Assembly: GCF_016427505.1 (NCBI RefSeq)
Contig: NZ_JAELXS010000001.1
Location: 310,001-374,000 of the forward strand
Direction of reading: 5' to 3'
Origin: Sphingomonas mollis
Lineage (GTDB): Bacteria > Pseudomonadota > Alphaproteobacteria > Sphingomonadales > Sphingomonadaceae
DNA: 64,000 nucleotides
The translations under genes and the position numbers were made by a program. The notes under the pieces were generated by a model, which saw only the letters and a program-made list of their open reading frames with translations, was not told the DNA's origin and did not search any database. Positions 31,216 to 40,007 of this stretch are shown piece after piece. Each line of letters opens with the position of its first letter. The stretch's first letter is position 1.

Positions 31216-32553
31216 TCAGCCCATCCGGCGGCCCATCTCCTTGTTCAAACCCAGCGCGATTAGCGTACAGGCAGCGCCCGACAACAGATACGCACCGGCC
31301 GCCAGCAGTCCGAAATTGCTCGACAGGAACAGCGCGGCGAGTGGCGCGAAGCCGGCGCCGACCAGCCAGGCGAGATCGGACGTCAGCGCGGAACCGGTAT
31401 AGCGTCGCGCTGGCGTGAAGCGCGAAGCGATGACGCCCGACGACTGACCGAAGGCGAGACCAAGCAGGATGAAGCCGACGATCGTGTAGATCGTCTCGCC
31501 CATATCGCCACCGTTCAGCAACTGAGGCGCGAAGCCGCTATAGGCGGCGATCAACGCGGCGGACACGCCGAGCAGGGTACGCCGGCCGACCCGGTCGGCG
31601 ATAATGCCCGATGCGAGGATCGACACGACGCCGAAGCCGGCGCCGATCATCTCGATCACCAGAAAACGCACCGGCGCCTGCTGTGTGAACAGCACGACCC
31701 ATGACAGCGGAAACACCGTGACGAGGTGAAACAGCGCGAAGCTGGCGAGCGGGGCGAACGCGCCGAGCAGGATCACGCGACCCTCGAACCGTATCGTCTC
31801 GCGGATCGAGGCGGGCTGCAACTCGCGGCTTTCGAACATCTCCTGAAATTCCGGAGTGGCGACGATGCGCAGGCGGGCGAACAGCGCCACCACATTGATC
31901 GCGAACGCCACGAAGAACGGATAGCGCCAGCCCCATTCAAGGAAGTCGGCTGTGGTCAGCGTCGCGAGAAAGAACGCGAAGAGGCTGGACGCCACGAACA
32001 GGCCGATCGGCGCGCCCAGCTGCGGGATCATCGCATACCAGCCGCGCTTCTCCTCCGGGGCGTTCAGCGACAGAAGCGAGGGCAACCCGTCCCACACGCC
32101 GCCCAGTGCCATGCCCTGACCGATGCGGAGCAGGCCGAGCAGGACCGCGGCATAGCTGCCGATCTGCTCGTAACCGGGCAGGAACGCCACCGCCATCGTC
32201 GATCCGCCGAGCAGGAACAGTGCCATCGTCAAGCGGACGCTGCGACCATAACGGCGGTCCATGATGCTGAAGAGCGCGGTGCCGAGCGGCCGGGCGATGA
32301 ATGCCAGCGCGAAGAGCGCAAATGAGTACATCGTCCCCGTCAGCGCATCGACGTACGGAAAGATCAGCGACGGGAACACCAGTACCGATGCGATGGCGTA
32401 CACGAAGAAATCGAAGAATTCGGAGGTCCGGCCGATGATGACGCCGATCGCGATCTCGCCGGGCGCGACCTTGTGGCCGTCAGAGTTGATCTGGCGCGCG
32501 TCGCGTTCGAGTTGCGTCGAATTCGACGCGGCGGTTGCTGCACTCACGGCCAT
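31216..32553 (-). CDS. MFS transporter, metabolite:H+ symporter type
   Basis: A 445-residue 12-helix major facilitator. The pattern IGVIIGRTSEFFDFFVYAIA and the loop ARPLGTALFSIMDRRYGRSV, then RIGQGMALGGVWDG, are those of the MHS (proline/shikimate/citrate) group. Substrate unknown. ATG 32553 is followed by a hydrophilic 35-residue tail. It lies upstream of ahpC on the same strand and divergent from cyoA, so it may share the ahp transcript's direction but probably has its own promoter. Confidence 0.85.
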   Translation of the reverse strand: MAVSAATAASNSTQLERDARQINSDGHKVAPGEIAIGVIIGRTSEFFDFFVYAIASVLVFPSLIFPYVDALTGTMYSFALFALAFIARPLGTALFSIMDRRYGRSVRLTMALFLLGGSTMAVAFLPGYEQIGSYAAVLLGLLRIGQGMALGGVWDGLPSLLSLNAPEEKRGWYAMIPQLGAPIGLFVASSLFAFFLATLTTADFLEWGWRYPFFVAFAINVVALFARLRIVATPEFQEMFESRELQPASIRETIRFEGRVILLGAFAPLASFALFHLVTVFPLSWVVLFTQQAPVRFLVIEMIGAGFGVVSILASGIIADRVGRRTLLGVSAALIAAYSGFAPQLLNGGDMGETIYTIVGFILLGLAFGQSSGVIASRFTPARRYTGSALTSDLAWLVGAGFAPLAALFLSSNFGLLAAGAYLLSGAACTLIALGLNKEMGRRMG

Positions 32554-32630
32554 GGCTCCGAATAAACATGCGAGCGCCGGACTCGGGTGCTCGCAGGGCG
32601 GCTTATGACGATAGCATAGGCCGGAGGGGA

Positions 32631-32647
32631 TTGGACAAACTGTCCAA
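32631..32647. promoter_or_regulatory. Perfect 7+3+7 palindrome upstream of cyoA
   Basis: TTGGACA-AAC-TGTCCAA lies in the spacer between the divergent MFS gene and the cyo operon, about 40 bases before cyoA. Spacing and symmetry suit a dimeric regulator. Candidate operator only. Confidence 0.5.
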
Positions 32648-32685
32648 TGTCGCAGTGCAGCGTAACGGCCTAGCTGCCCGCCATT

Positions 32686-33882
32686 ATGCCGCACCTTCCC
32701 CCCGTCGCGTCCGCCGCCCGCGTCCTCAAAGGCCGCTGGGCTCCGCTTGCCCTGTTGGCGCTCCTGCCGGGGTGCAACATGGTGGTGATGAACCCGTCGG
32801 GCGACGTCGCCCTGCAACAGCGCGACCTGATCCTGATCTCGGTCGGCCTGATGCTGCTGATCGTCATTCCGGTGATGGTCGCGACCGTGGTGTTCGCCTG
32901 GCGCTATCGCGCCGGCAACAAGGACGCCGCGTACGATCCCGATTTCGACCATTCGACGATGCTGGAACTCGGCATCTGGTCGGCACCGCTGCTTATCATC
33001 ATCTTTCTGGGCGCGGTGACATGGAGCAGCACCCATCTGCTCGACCCGTATCGTCCGATCGACCGGCTGAAGGCGGGACAGCCGCTGAAGGCCGGCGTGA
33101 AGCCGCTGGAGGTGCAGGTCGTCGCGCTCGACTGGAAGTGGCTGTTCATCTATCCCGAACTCGGGATCGCGACGGTCAACGAGCTGGCTGCGCCGGTTGA
33201 TCGCCCGATCACGTTCCGCATCACCGCCTCGTCGGTCATGAACTCGTTCTATATCCCCGCGCTCGCCGGCCAGATCTATGCGATGCCGGGCATGGAGACG
33301 AAGCTGCACGCGGTGCTGAACGAGCCCGGCACGTTCGACGGGATCGCCGCGCACTATAGCGGTGCCGGTTTCTCGGACATGAAGTTCAAGATGCTGGGCA
33401 TGGACCAATCCGGCTTCGCCCAGTGGGTGGAACGGGTGAAGGCCGATCCGCGGCGGCTCGACGCGTCGATCTACACCCGTCTCGAAAAGCCGACCGAAAA
33501 GGTGCCGGTGATCCGTTTCGCGACCGTGGAGGACGGGTTGTTCGGCAAGATCGTCAACCGCTGCGTCGAACCGGGCAAGCCGTGCATGTCCGACATGATG
33601 GGTCACGACCGCCGTGGCGGCGGTGACCCGCACAGCATGCGGCCCGGTTCGGGCAGCCCGCCGGTCAACGACGCTGCGCCGATGCACGGCGACAAGGCCG
33701 AGGGCGCGTTGCTGAAAGACCCCGGTGAGAAGGGCACGTCGCCGCACCAGAGCAAGGAGCGCCTGCCCGGATCGCCGGGCAACGCGGCCCCCGGCAATGA
33801 ACGCAACCGCGACATGACCGCGCTCGACCCCCGTTCCACCATCCCCCACGCGCGCGCCGCCGGCGCCGCCGACCGCGCCTGA
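32686..33882 (+). CDS. cyoA: Cytochrome bo3 ubiquinol oxidase subunit II, long form
   Basis: A 398-residue lipoprotein with lipobox LLPGC (Cys30), two membrane helices and a cupredoxin-like domain ([23 protein letters not shown], then [16 protein letters not shown]). The CuA ligands of cytochrome c oxidases are absent, as expected for a quinol oxidase. The usual length is about 310-330; here about 95 extra residues follow the conserved region, rich in Met, His, Asp, Pro and Gly with one Cys pair (CVEPGKPC). The first gene of the cyo block; ATG 32686 is the clear start. Confidence 0.94.
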   Translation: MPHLPPVASAARVLKGRWAPLALLALLPGCNMVVMNPSGDVALQQRDLILISVGLMLLIVIPVMVATVVFAWRYRAGNKDAAYDPDFDHSTMLELGIWSAPLLIIIFLGAVTWSSTHLLDPYRPIDRLKAGQPLKAGVKPLEVQVVALDWKWLFIYPELGIATVNELAAPVDRPITFRITASSVMNSFYIPALAGQIYAMPGMETKLHAVLNEPGTFDGIAAHYSGAGFSDMKFKMLGMDQSGFAQWVERVKADPRRLDASIYTRLEKPTEKVPVIRFATVEDGLFGKIVNRCVEPGKPCMSDMMGHDRRGGGDPHSMRPGSGSPPVNDAAPMHGDKAEGALLKDPGEKGTSPHQSKERLPGSPGNAAPGNERNRDMTALDPRSTIPHARAAGAADRA

Positions 33883-33893
33883 AGGCACCCGCC

Positions 33894-35909
33894 ATGGACC
33901 CCACATTCCTGAAGACCATCTTCGGCCGGTTGACGATCGACAGCCTGCCGATCCACGAACCGATCGTCGTCGCGACCTTCGTCGCGGTGGTGATCGGCGG
34001 TATCGGCGTGCTCGGCCTGCTGACCTATTTCAAGCTGTGGGGTTATCTCTGGAAGGAGTGGTTCACCAGCGTCGACCATAAGAAGGTCGGCATCATGTAC
34101 ATGGTGCTGGCGATCGTCATGCTGCTGCGCGGCTTTGCCGACGCGATCATGATGCGCGGGCAGCAGGCGATGGCGTTCGGCGCGAACGAGGGCTATCTGA
34201 ACGCGCACCATTACGATCAGGTGTTCACCGCCCACGGCGTCATCATGATCTTCTTCGTGGCGATGCCGCTGGTGACCGGGTTGATGAACTACGTCATCCC
34301 GCTCCAGATCGGCGCGCGCGACGTGTCGTTTCCGTATCTGAACAATTTCAGCTTCTGGATGACCGCGGCGGGTGCCGTCATCATCATGATGTCGTTGTTC
34401 ATCGGCGAGTTCGCGCGGACCGGCTGGCTGGCGTTCCCGCCACTGTCGGGACTGGATTACAGTCCGGACGTCGGCGTCGATTATTACATCTGGGCGTTGC
34501 AGGTGGCCGGTGTCGGCACGACGCTGTCGGGCATCAATCTGGTCGTGACGATCATCAAGATGCGCGCGCCCGGCATGACGATGATGAAGCTGCCGGTGTT
34601 CTGCTGGACCAGCCTGTGCACCAACATCCTGATCGTCGCCAGCTTCCCGGTCCTGACCGCGACGCTCGTCCTCTTGTCTCTCGATCGCTACGTCGGCACG
34701 AATTTCTTCACGAACCAGGCCGGCGGCAATCCGATGATGTACTTCAACCTCATCTGGATCTGGGGCCATCCGGAGGTGTACATCCTGATCCTGCCGGCGT
34801 TCGGCATCTTCTCTGAAGTTACCTCGACTTTCTCTGGCAAGCGGCTCTTCGGCTATACCTCGATGGTCTATGCGACGGTGGTCATCACCATTCTGTCGTA
34901 CCTCGTCTGGCTGCACCACTTCTTCACCATGGGGTCCGGGGCGAGCGTCAATTCGTTCTTCGGCATCACCACGATGGTGATCTCAATCCCAACGGGGGCG
35001 AAGATCTTCAACTGGCTGTTCACGATGTACCGGGGCAAGATCCGGTTCGAGCTGCCGATGATGTGGACGATCTCGTTCATGCTGACCTTCACGGTCGGCG
35101 GGATGACCGGCGTGCTGCTGGCGGTGCCGCCGGCGGACTTCGTGCTGCACAACTCGCTGTTCCTTGTTGCGCATTTCCATAACGTCATCATCGGCGGCGT
35201 GCTGTTCGGGGCGTTCGCGGGCATCAATTACTGGTGGCCCAAGGCGTTCGGATACACGCTGGACAAGAAGTGGGGCCTCGTGTCGTTCTGGTGCTGGTCG
35301 ATCGGCTTCTGGGTCGCGTTCGGGCCGCTGTACGTGCTCGGCCTGATGGGCATCACCCGTCGTCTGCGCCACTTCGACGATCCGTCGCTGCAGATCTGGT
35401 TCATCATCGCCGCGATCGGTGCCGCAATCATCGCGGTCGGGATCGGCGCATTCCTGATGCAAATCTTCGTCTCGGTGCGGAACCGCGAGGCGCTGCGCGA
35501 TACGACCGGCGATCCCTGGGGTGGCCGGACGATGGAATGGTCGACCTCGTCGCCGCCGCCGCACTACAACTTCGCGTTCACGCCTGTCGTCCATGATCTG
35601 GATGCGTGGTCGGACATGAAGGCGCGCGGGTACGAGCGGCCGGTGGAGGGGTATCGTCCGATCCACATGCCCAAGAGCACCGGCACCGGCGTGATCCTGG
35701 CAGGCATCAGCATCGCCTTCGCGTTCGGGATGATCTGGTACATCTGGTGGCTGGCGGCGATCAGCTTCGCCGCGATCGTCGGCGTGTCGATCTTCCACAG
35801 CTTCAATTATGACCGCGACTATTACATTCCGGCCGACGAGGTGCTGCACGAGGAGGGCGAGCGTACCCGCCTCCTGGCGCTGCCGGCCGGGGTGGGGAGC
35901 CACAACTGA
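33894..35909 (+). CDS. cyoB: Cytochrome bo3 ubiquinol oxidase subunit I
   Basis: The 671-residue haem-copper oxidase catalytic subunit, carrying haem b, haem o3 and CuB and pumping protons. [25 protein letters not shown] (CuB His and cross-linked Tyr region) and [13 protein letters not shown] are intact. The N-terminus has the quinol-oxidase-type extra helix. The stop shares its A with the start of cyoC (TGATG). Confidence 0.98.
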   Translation: MDPTFLKTIFGRLTIDSLPIHEPIVVATFVAVVIGGIGVLGLLTYFKLWGYLWKEWFTSVDHKKVGIMYMVLAIVMLLRGFADAIMMRGQQAMAFGANEGYLNAHHYDQVFTAHGVIMIFFVAMPLVTGLMNYVIPLQIGARDVSFPYLNNFSFWMTAAGAVIIMMSLFIGEFARTGWLAFPPLSGLDYSPDVGVDYYIWALQVAGVGTTLSGINLVVTIIKMRAPGMTMMKLPVFCWTSLCTNILIVASFPVLTATLVLLSLDRYVGTNFFTNQAGGNPMMYFNLIWIWGHPEVYILILPAFGIFSEVTSTFSGKRLFGYTSMVYATVVITILSYLVWLHHFFTMGSGASVNSFFGITTMVISIPTGAKIFNWLFTMYRGKIRFELPMMWTISFMLTFTVGGMTGVLLAVPPADFVLHNSLFLVAHFHNVIIGGVLFGAFAGINYWWPKAFGYTLDKKWGLVSFWCWSIGFWVAFGPLYVLGLMGITRRLRHFDDPSLQIWFIIAAIGAAIIAVGIGAFLMQIFVSVRNREALRDTTGDPWGGRTMEWSTSSPPPHYNFAFTPVVHDLDAWSDMKARGYERPVEGYRPIHMPKSTGTGVILAGISIAFAFGMIWYIWWLAAISFAAIVGVSIFHSFNYDRDYYIPADEVLHEEGERTRLLALPAGVGSHN

Positions 35910-36547
35910 TGTCGTCCTCTACCCTTTCCAGCGATCCGGCGCAGAAGGCGACCTTCTACCTCGCCGAGGAGGAAGCGCACGATCACGGCGGCATGGGCGG
36001 CACCGCCCTTGGCTTCTGGATCTACCTGATGAGCGATTGCCTCATCTTCGCGGTCCTGTTCGCCACCTATGGCGTGCTTGGTACCGCCTATGCCGGCGGG
36101 CCGACGCCGCGGGAAATCTTCGAGTTGCCGCTCGTCGCGCTCAACACGTCGATGCTGCTGCTGTCGTCGATCACCTATGGCTTCGCGATGCTGGCCATGG
36201 AGCGCGGGGCGCAGCGCGAGACGCAAGGGTGGCTGGCCATCACCGGGCTGTTCGGCCTCGCGTTCCTGTCGATCGAACTCTACGAATTCGCCAACCTGAT
36301 CCATGAAGGCGCCACGCCGCAGCGGTCGGCGTTCCTGTCGGCGTTCTTCACGCTGGTCGGCACGCACGGGCTTCACGTGACGTTCGGCATCATCTGGCTG
36401 GTCACGCTGATGGTGCAGGTATCGCGCCGCGGCCTGATCCAGGAGAACAAGCGCCGGCTGCTGTGCCTCAGCATGTTCTGGCACTTCCTCGACGTCGTCT
36501 GGATCGGCGTCTTCACCTTCGTATATCTGCTGGGAGTGCTGCGATGA
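35909..36547 (+). CDS. cyoC: Cytochrome bo3 ubiquinol oxidase subunit III
   Basis: A 212-residue, five-helix COX3-type subunit. [36 protein letters not shown] and [14 protein letters not shown] are typical. It overlaps cyoB by one base and cyoD by four, so the block is translationally coupled. Confidence 0.97.
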   Translation: MSSSTLSSDPAQKATFYLAEEEAHDHGGMGGTALGFWIYLMSDCLIFAVLFATYGVLGTAYAGGPTPREIFELPLVALNTSMLLLSSITYGFAMLAMERGAQRETQGWLAITGLFGLAFLSIELYEFANLIHEGATPQRSAFLSAFFTLVGTHGLHVTFGIIWLVTLMVQVSRRGLIQENKRRLLCLSMFWHFLDVVWIGVFTFVYLLGVLR

Positions 36548-36957
36548 GCGCCGGCCCCGTGAATGTTCCCTCCTCGGCCGTGGCCGACGACGAGGCGAAC
36601 CACGATCATGAACTGCACAGCCATGGCGACACCCATGGCCATGGATCGCGCAAGAGCTATCTGATCGGCTTCGCGCTGTCGGTGGTGCTGACGGCGATCC
36701 CGTTCTGGCTGGTGATGGGCGGGCCGTTGTCGGCCGGCGTCACGGCGATGGCGATCATGGCGTTCGCGTTCGTGCAGATCATCGTCCACATGATCTATTT
36801 CCTGCATATGGATTCCAAGTCCGAGGGCGGGTGGACGATGATGGCGCTGGTGTTCACCGTCGTGCTGGTCGTCATCACCTTGTCCGGGTCGATCTGGGTC
36901 ATGTACCATCTGAACAGCAACATGATGCCCGCCGAGGCGATGAGCGAGATGCGGTGA
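36544..36957 (+). CDS. cyoD: Cytochrome bo3 ubiquinol oxidase subunit IV
   Basis: A 137-residue three-helix subunit needed for CuB assembly. The conserved [21 protein letters not shown] and HMIYFLHMD are present. The N-terminal 40 residues are unusually His/Asp-rich ([17 protein letters not shown]), which could bind metal. ATG 36544 overlaps cyoC by ATGA. Confidence 0.95.
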   Translation: MSAGPVNVPSSAVADDEANHDHELHSHGDTHGHGSRKSYLIGFALSVVLTAIPFWLVMGGPLSAGVTAMAIMAFAFVQIIVHMIYFLHMDSKSEGGWTMMALVFTVVLVVITLSGSIWVMYHLNSNMMPAEAMSEMR

Positions 36958-37667
36958 CCGACCGCCGGCGCCCGCGCGGCCTGGCCCTGGTGCTGGGACT
37001 GGGCGGGATGCTGGTGATCGCGCTCGTGGCGTTGGGCACCTGGCAGGTGCAGCGCCGGGCGTGGAAGCTGGACCTGATCGCCCGCGTCGAGGCGCGGGTG
37101 CACGGGAAGCCCGTTGCGGTGTCGGCGTTGGGCGGCGATCTGCGCGATGACGAATACCGGCGGGTGCGGCTGACTGGCCGTTTCCTGCCGGGCGCACCTA
37201 CATTGGTGCAGGCGCTGACCGAGCGGGGCGCCGGATACTGGGTGATGGTGCCGCTGGCGACGACGGCCGGGCCGGTCGTGCTGGTCAACCGCGGCTTCGT
37301 GCCGACCGAGCCGGCGGGGCTGGGGCGTGTAGTACCGCAGGGCGACACCTCGATCGTCGGGCTGGTGCGGTTGACTGAGCCGAAGGGTGGGTTCCTGCGC
37401 AGCAACGATCCCGCGGCGGACCGCTGGTTCTCCCGCGACGTGGCCGCAATCGCTCAGGCTCGCGGGATCGTGGCGGCGCCCTATTTCGTCGATGCGGATG
37501 CGACGCCCAACGCAGGCGGCTACCCGGTCGGCGGGATGACGGTGATCCGGTTTCCGAACAATCATCTGGTCTATGCCATTACATGGTATGCGCTGGCGGC
37601 GATGGTGGCGGGCGCGATGGTCATGGTGGTGCGGAGCGGCAAGAGAAGCGGCGGGCAGGACGGATGA
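36954..37667 (+). CDS. SURF1 family oxidase assembly factor
   Basis: A 237-residue SURF1/Shy1 protein: N-terminal helix (LALVLGLGGMLVIALVALGTWQ), the WQVQRRAWK motif, the RRVRLTGRF region and a C-terminal helix. SURF1 proteins help insert haem into terminal oxidases. GTG 36954 overlaps the cyoD stop (GTGA). It ends in ATGA with the sensor kinase gene, so cyo, assembly and sensing genes form one coupled unit. Confidence 0.92.
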   Translation: MTDRRRPRGLALVLGLGGMLVIALVALGTWQVQRRAWKLDLIARVEARVHGKPVAVSALGGDLRDDEYRRVRLTGRFLPGAPTLVQALTERGAGYWVMVPLATTAGPVVLVNRGFVPTEPAGLGRVVPQGDTSIVGLVRLTEPKGGFLRSNDPAADRWFSRDVAAIAQARGIVAAPYFVDADATPNAGGYPVGGMTVIRFPNNHLVYAITWYALAAMVAGAMVMVVRSGKRSGGQDG

Positions 37668-38974
37668 TCGATCCGCCGCTGCTGTCGCTGGCGCGCAAGG
37701 TGACGGGCGGTCCCGACCGCACGGGCGCGCGGAACATGCGCCAGCTGGTCGAGTTGCGGTGGCTGGCGGTGGCGGGCCAGCTGGTCACGATCCTGATCGC
37801 CAGCGGGCCGATGGGGGTTCCGCTGCCGCTGGTGCCGATGCTGGTGATCGTCGGCGTGGCGGCTTTGGTCAATCTGGCGAGCACGCCGCGGATGCGGCAG
37901 CGGACGATCGGCAATCTGGAACTGTTCTTCGCGCTGCTGTTCGACATCGCCTCGCTGACGTTGCAACTGGGGTTGAGCGGCGGGGCGACGAATCCGTTTG
38001 TGTCGCTGTTCCTGTTGCAGGTCGTGCTGGGGGCGATCCTGCTGAACGCATGGGCGGCGTGGGCGGTGGTGGTCATCACCAGCCTGTGCTTTGCGCTGCT
38101 GACCGTCATCTATCGCCCATTGCTGTTGCCGTCGTCGCTGGCGATGGATGCGCGCGAGCTTTTCACGCTGGGCGCGTGGTTGTGTTTCGGACTGATCGCG
38201 ACGTTGCTGATGATGTTCGTGACGCGGATCACGCGCAACCTGCGGGCCCGGGACGCCGGCCTCGCCGATCTGCGGCAACAGGCGGCCGAGGAGGATCATA
38301 TCGTTCGCATGGGGATGCTGGCGAGCGGTGCGGCGCATGAGCTGGGGACGCCGCTGGCATCGCTGTCGGTGATCCTGAGCGACTGGCGACGGATGCCGGT
38401 GTTCCAGCGTCACCGTGACCTGCTGGGCGAGATCGAGGAGATGCAGGCCGAGGTCGCCCGCTGCAAGGCGATCGTCACCGAAATCCTGCAATCCGCCGGC
38501 GAACCGCGCGGCGAGGGGCCGGAGGTCACCTCGACCCATGCCTTTATCGACCATGTCGTGGAGGGCTGGCGCACGAGTCATGCCGGGATACCGCTGGCAT
38601 ATGTCCGCGACGAGGCGGCGGACGTGCCGATAGTGGCGGAACCGACGTTGCGACAGGCGATCGCCAACATCCTGGACAATGCTGGCGAAGCATCGCCCGA
38701 GGGTATCGAGCTGGAGGCGAGGGTGCGCGACGCGGCGCTGGTGCTGGCGGTGCGCGACCATGGTCCGGGTTTCGCGCCCGCTCTTCTCGCCGATTTCGGC
38801 AAGCCCCATATCTCGACCAAGGGATCGGGCCACGGCGTCGGCCTGTTCCTGGCGGTCAATGTCGTGCGCAAGCTGGGCGGGCGGGCCGATGCCGCCAACC
38901 GGCCGGGGGGCGGCGCGGTGGTGACGCTGACGTTGCCGTTGTCGACGATCGGCATCGACGAGGAAGGACGGTAG
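37664..38974 (+). CDS. regB: Redox sensor histidine kinase RegB/PrrB/ActS
   Basis: A 436-residue membrane kinase. Six membrane segments precede the soluble part. The RegB quinone-binding heptapeptide GGATNPF is at 106-112, the phospho-His in HELGTPL at His225, the redox-active Cys in VARCKAIV at about Cys267, and an HATPase domain with NILDNAGEAS and GHGVGLFLAVNV. In the known family, oxidised quinone and Cys disulfide formation shut the kinase off. It overlaps surf1 (ATGA) and is one base from regA. Confidence 0.95.
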   Translation: MIDPPLLSLARKVTGGPDRTGARNMRQLVELRWLAVAGQLVTILIASGPMGVPLPLVPMLVIVGVAALVNLASTPRMRQRTIGNLELFFALLFDIASLTLQLGLSGGATNPFVSLFLLQVVLGAILLNAWAAWAVVVITSLCFALLTVIYRPLLLPSSLAMDARELFTLGAWLCFGLIATLLMMFVTRITRNLRARDAGLADLRQQAAEEDHIVRMGMLASGAAHELGTPLASLSVILSDWRRMPVFQRHRDLLGEIEEMQAEVARCKAIVTEILQSAGEPRGEGPEVTSTHAFIDHVVEGWRTSHAGIPLAYVRDEAADVPIVAEPTLRQAIANILDNAGEASPEGIELEARVRDAALVLAVRDHGPGFAPALLADFGKPHISTKGSGHGVGLFLAVNVVRKLGGRADAANRPGGGAVVTLTLPLSTIGIDEEGR

Positions 38975-38975
38975 C

Positions 38976-39506
38976 ATGGCAGATACGCTGGTGATCGTGG
39001 AGGACGATCAGGTCTTCGCCCGCACGCTGAGGCGATCGTTCGAACGGCGCGGCTATCTGGTGTCGACCGCGGCCGGCCCCGAGGAGCTGGCGGCGCTGCT
39101 GGCGGAGGGGACGTTCGACCGGGCGGTGGTCGACCTGAAGCTGGGCACAGCATCCGGGCTGGAATGCGTGCAGACGCTGCACCGGCACGATCCGGCGATG
39201 CTGATCGTCGTCCTGACCGGGTTCGCCAGCATCTCGACCGCGGTCGAGGCGATCAAGCTGGGCGCCTGCCACTATCTCGCCAAGCCGGCCAATACCGATG
39301 ACATCGAGGCGGCGTTCGGCAAGGTCGGCGGCGGCGATGCGACCGCGCCGATCAGCGTTCGGCCGAGTTCGATCAAGACGGTCGAATGGGAGCATATCAA
39401 CGAGGCGCTGGCGGCTACGGGGTTCAACATCTCGGAGACCGCGCGGCGGCTGGGGATGCATCGGCGGACCTTGGCGCGGAAGCTGGAGAAGCGGCAGATC
39501 AGCTGA
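38976..39506 (+). CDS. regA: Redox response regulator RegA/PrrA/ActR
   Basis: A 176-residue response regulator with phospho-acceptor Asp53 (VVDLKLG), Lys at KPA near 107, and a Fis-type C-terminal helix-turn-helix (NISETARRLGMHRRTLARKL). RegA controls respiration, oxidases and redox genes in alphaproteobacteria. Here it sits immediately after its kinase and the oxidase it probably controls. Confidence 0.95.
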   Translation: MADTLVIVEDDQVFARTLRRSFERRGYLVSTAAGPEELAALLAEGTFDRAVVDLKLGTASGLECVQTLHRHDPAMLIVVLTGFASISTAVEAIKLGACHYLAKPANTDDIEAAFGKVGGGDATAPISVRPSSIKTVEWEHINEALAATGFNISETARRLGMHRRTLARKLEKRQIS

Positions 39507-39526
39507 GTTTCGCGACCGCTGGCGGG

Positions 39527-39550
39527 TGTGGAAAGTCTCGAAAGTCACAC
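39527..39550. repeat. Dispersed repeat copy (GTGTGACTTTCG family), copy 2
   Basis: GGAAAGTCTCGAAAGTCACA on the plus strand is, apart from one base, the reverse complement of the copy at 21788-21810. It is followed by a palindromic CGCGCGGGCGCGCCCGCGCG stretch. Confidence 0.6.
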
Positions 39551-39658
39551 CCGTCCACGCGCGGGCGCGCCCGCGCGGGGGATGTATGCGCGCGGGACGC
39601 CGGGGGGCGGGGAGGGTGGTCATCCGGTGGGGATAACCTCGATGGGGTGGTGTAGGAC

Positions 39659-39844
39659 ATAGAGCAAATTGCGTGAAAATCGAGCCAACCACTAACCGTT
39701 CGGCCTGAGCAAAGTCGAAGGCCACCTTTCCATAAAGTGCTTCGACTTCGGCGCTAAGCGCCGAAGTTTATCCTGAGCGGCTGGCTTGCCAGCCAGTCGA
39801 AGGGCTCAGCACGAACGGTTCGGATCAAGTGCTCGATGCTCTAT
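39659..39844. mobile_element. MITE-like element, copy A
   Basis: A 186-base stretch with terminal inverted repeats ATAGAGCAaattGCGTGAAA (left) and, inverted at the right end, ATAGAGCATCGAGCACTTGA. The interior is a large imperfect palindrome around CGGCGCTAAGCGCCG and GGCTGGCTTGCCAGCC. A related copy lies at 47846-48025 in the opposite orientation. No coding capacity; probably non-autonomous. Confidence 0.6.
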
Positions 39845-39869
39845 TTTCACCGAAGACCGATCGATGTTC

Positions 39870-39943
39870 GTCGTTGCGAGCGTAGCGAAGCAATCCAGGG
39901 CGGCACGCGGGACACTGGGTTGCTTCGCTGCGCTCGCAATGAC
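39870..39943. repeat. REP-like palindrome (GCGAGCG family), copy 2
   Basis: Arms 39870-39899 and 39913-39943, core TTGCGAGCGTAGCGAAGCAA, match the copy at 15503-15576 closely. Confidence 0.85.
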
Positions 39944-39971
39944 GAGGCGTTGGGATGGCGGCTTCGTCGCT

Positions 39972-40000
39972 CCTTCCCTCTCCCGAGGGGAGAGGGAAGG
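39972..40000 (-). terminator. Terminator hairpin after aceA
   Basis: CCTTCCCTCTCCC pairs perfectly with GGGAGAGGGAAGG (13-base stem, 3-base loop), 7 bases beyond the aceA stop. Confidence 0.75.
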
Positions 40001-40007
40001 GGCATCG

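Larger units (their letters stand above)
39507..40007. other. Gene-free spacer packed with repeats
   Basis: No gene is seen in these 501 bases between regA and the convergent aceA. From left: a copy of the GTGTGACTTTCG-family repeat followed by CGCGCG-rich palindromes, a MITE-like element (39659-39844), a GCGAGCG palindrome (39870-39943), and the aceA terminator hairpin. Confidence 0.8.

Noticed and set aside
39507..40007. A tRNA or small RNA gene in the regA-aceA spacer
   Set aside because: The strong pairings are palindromes of repeat families; no cloverleaf or T-loop consensus was found.
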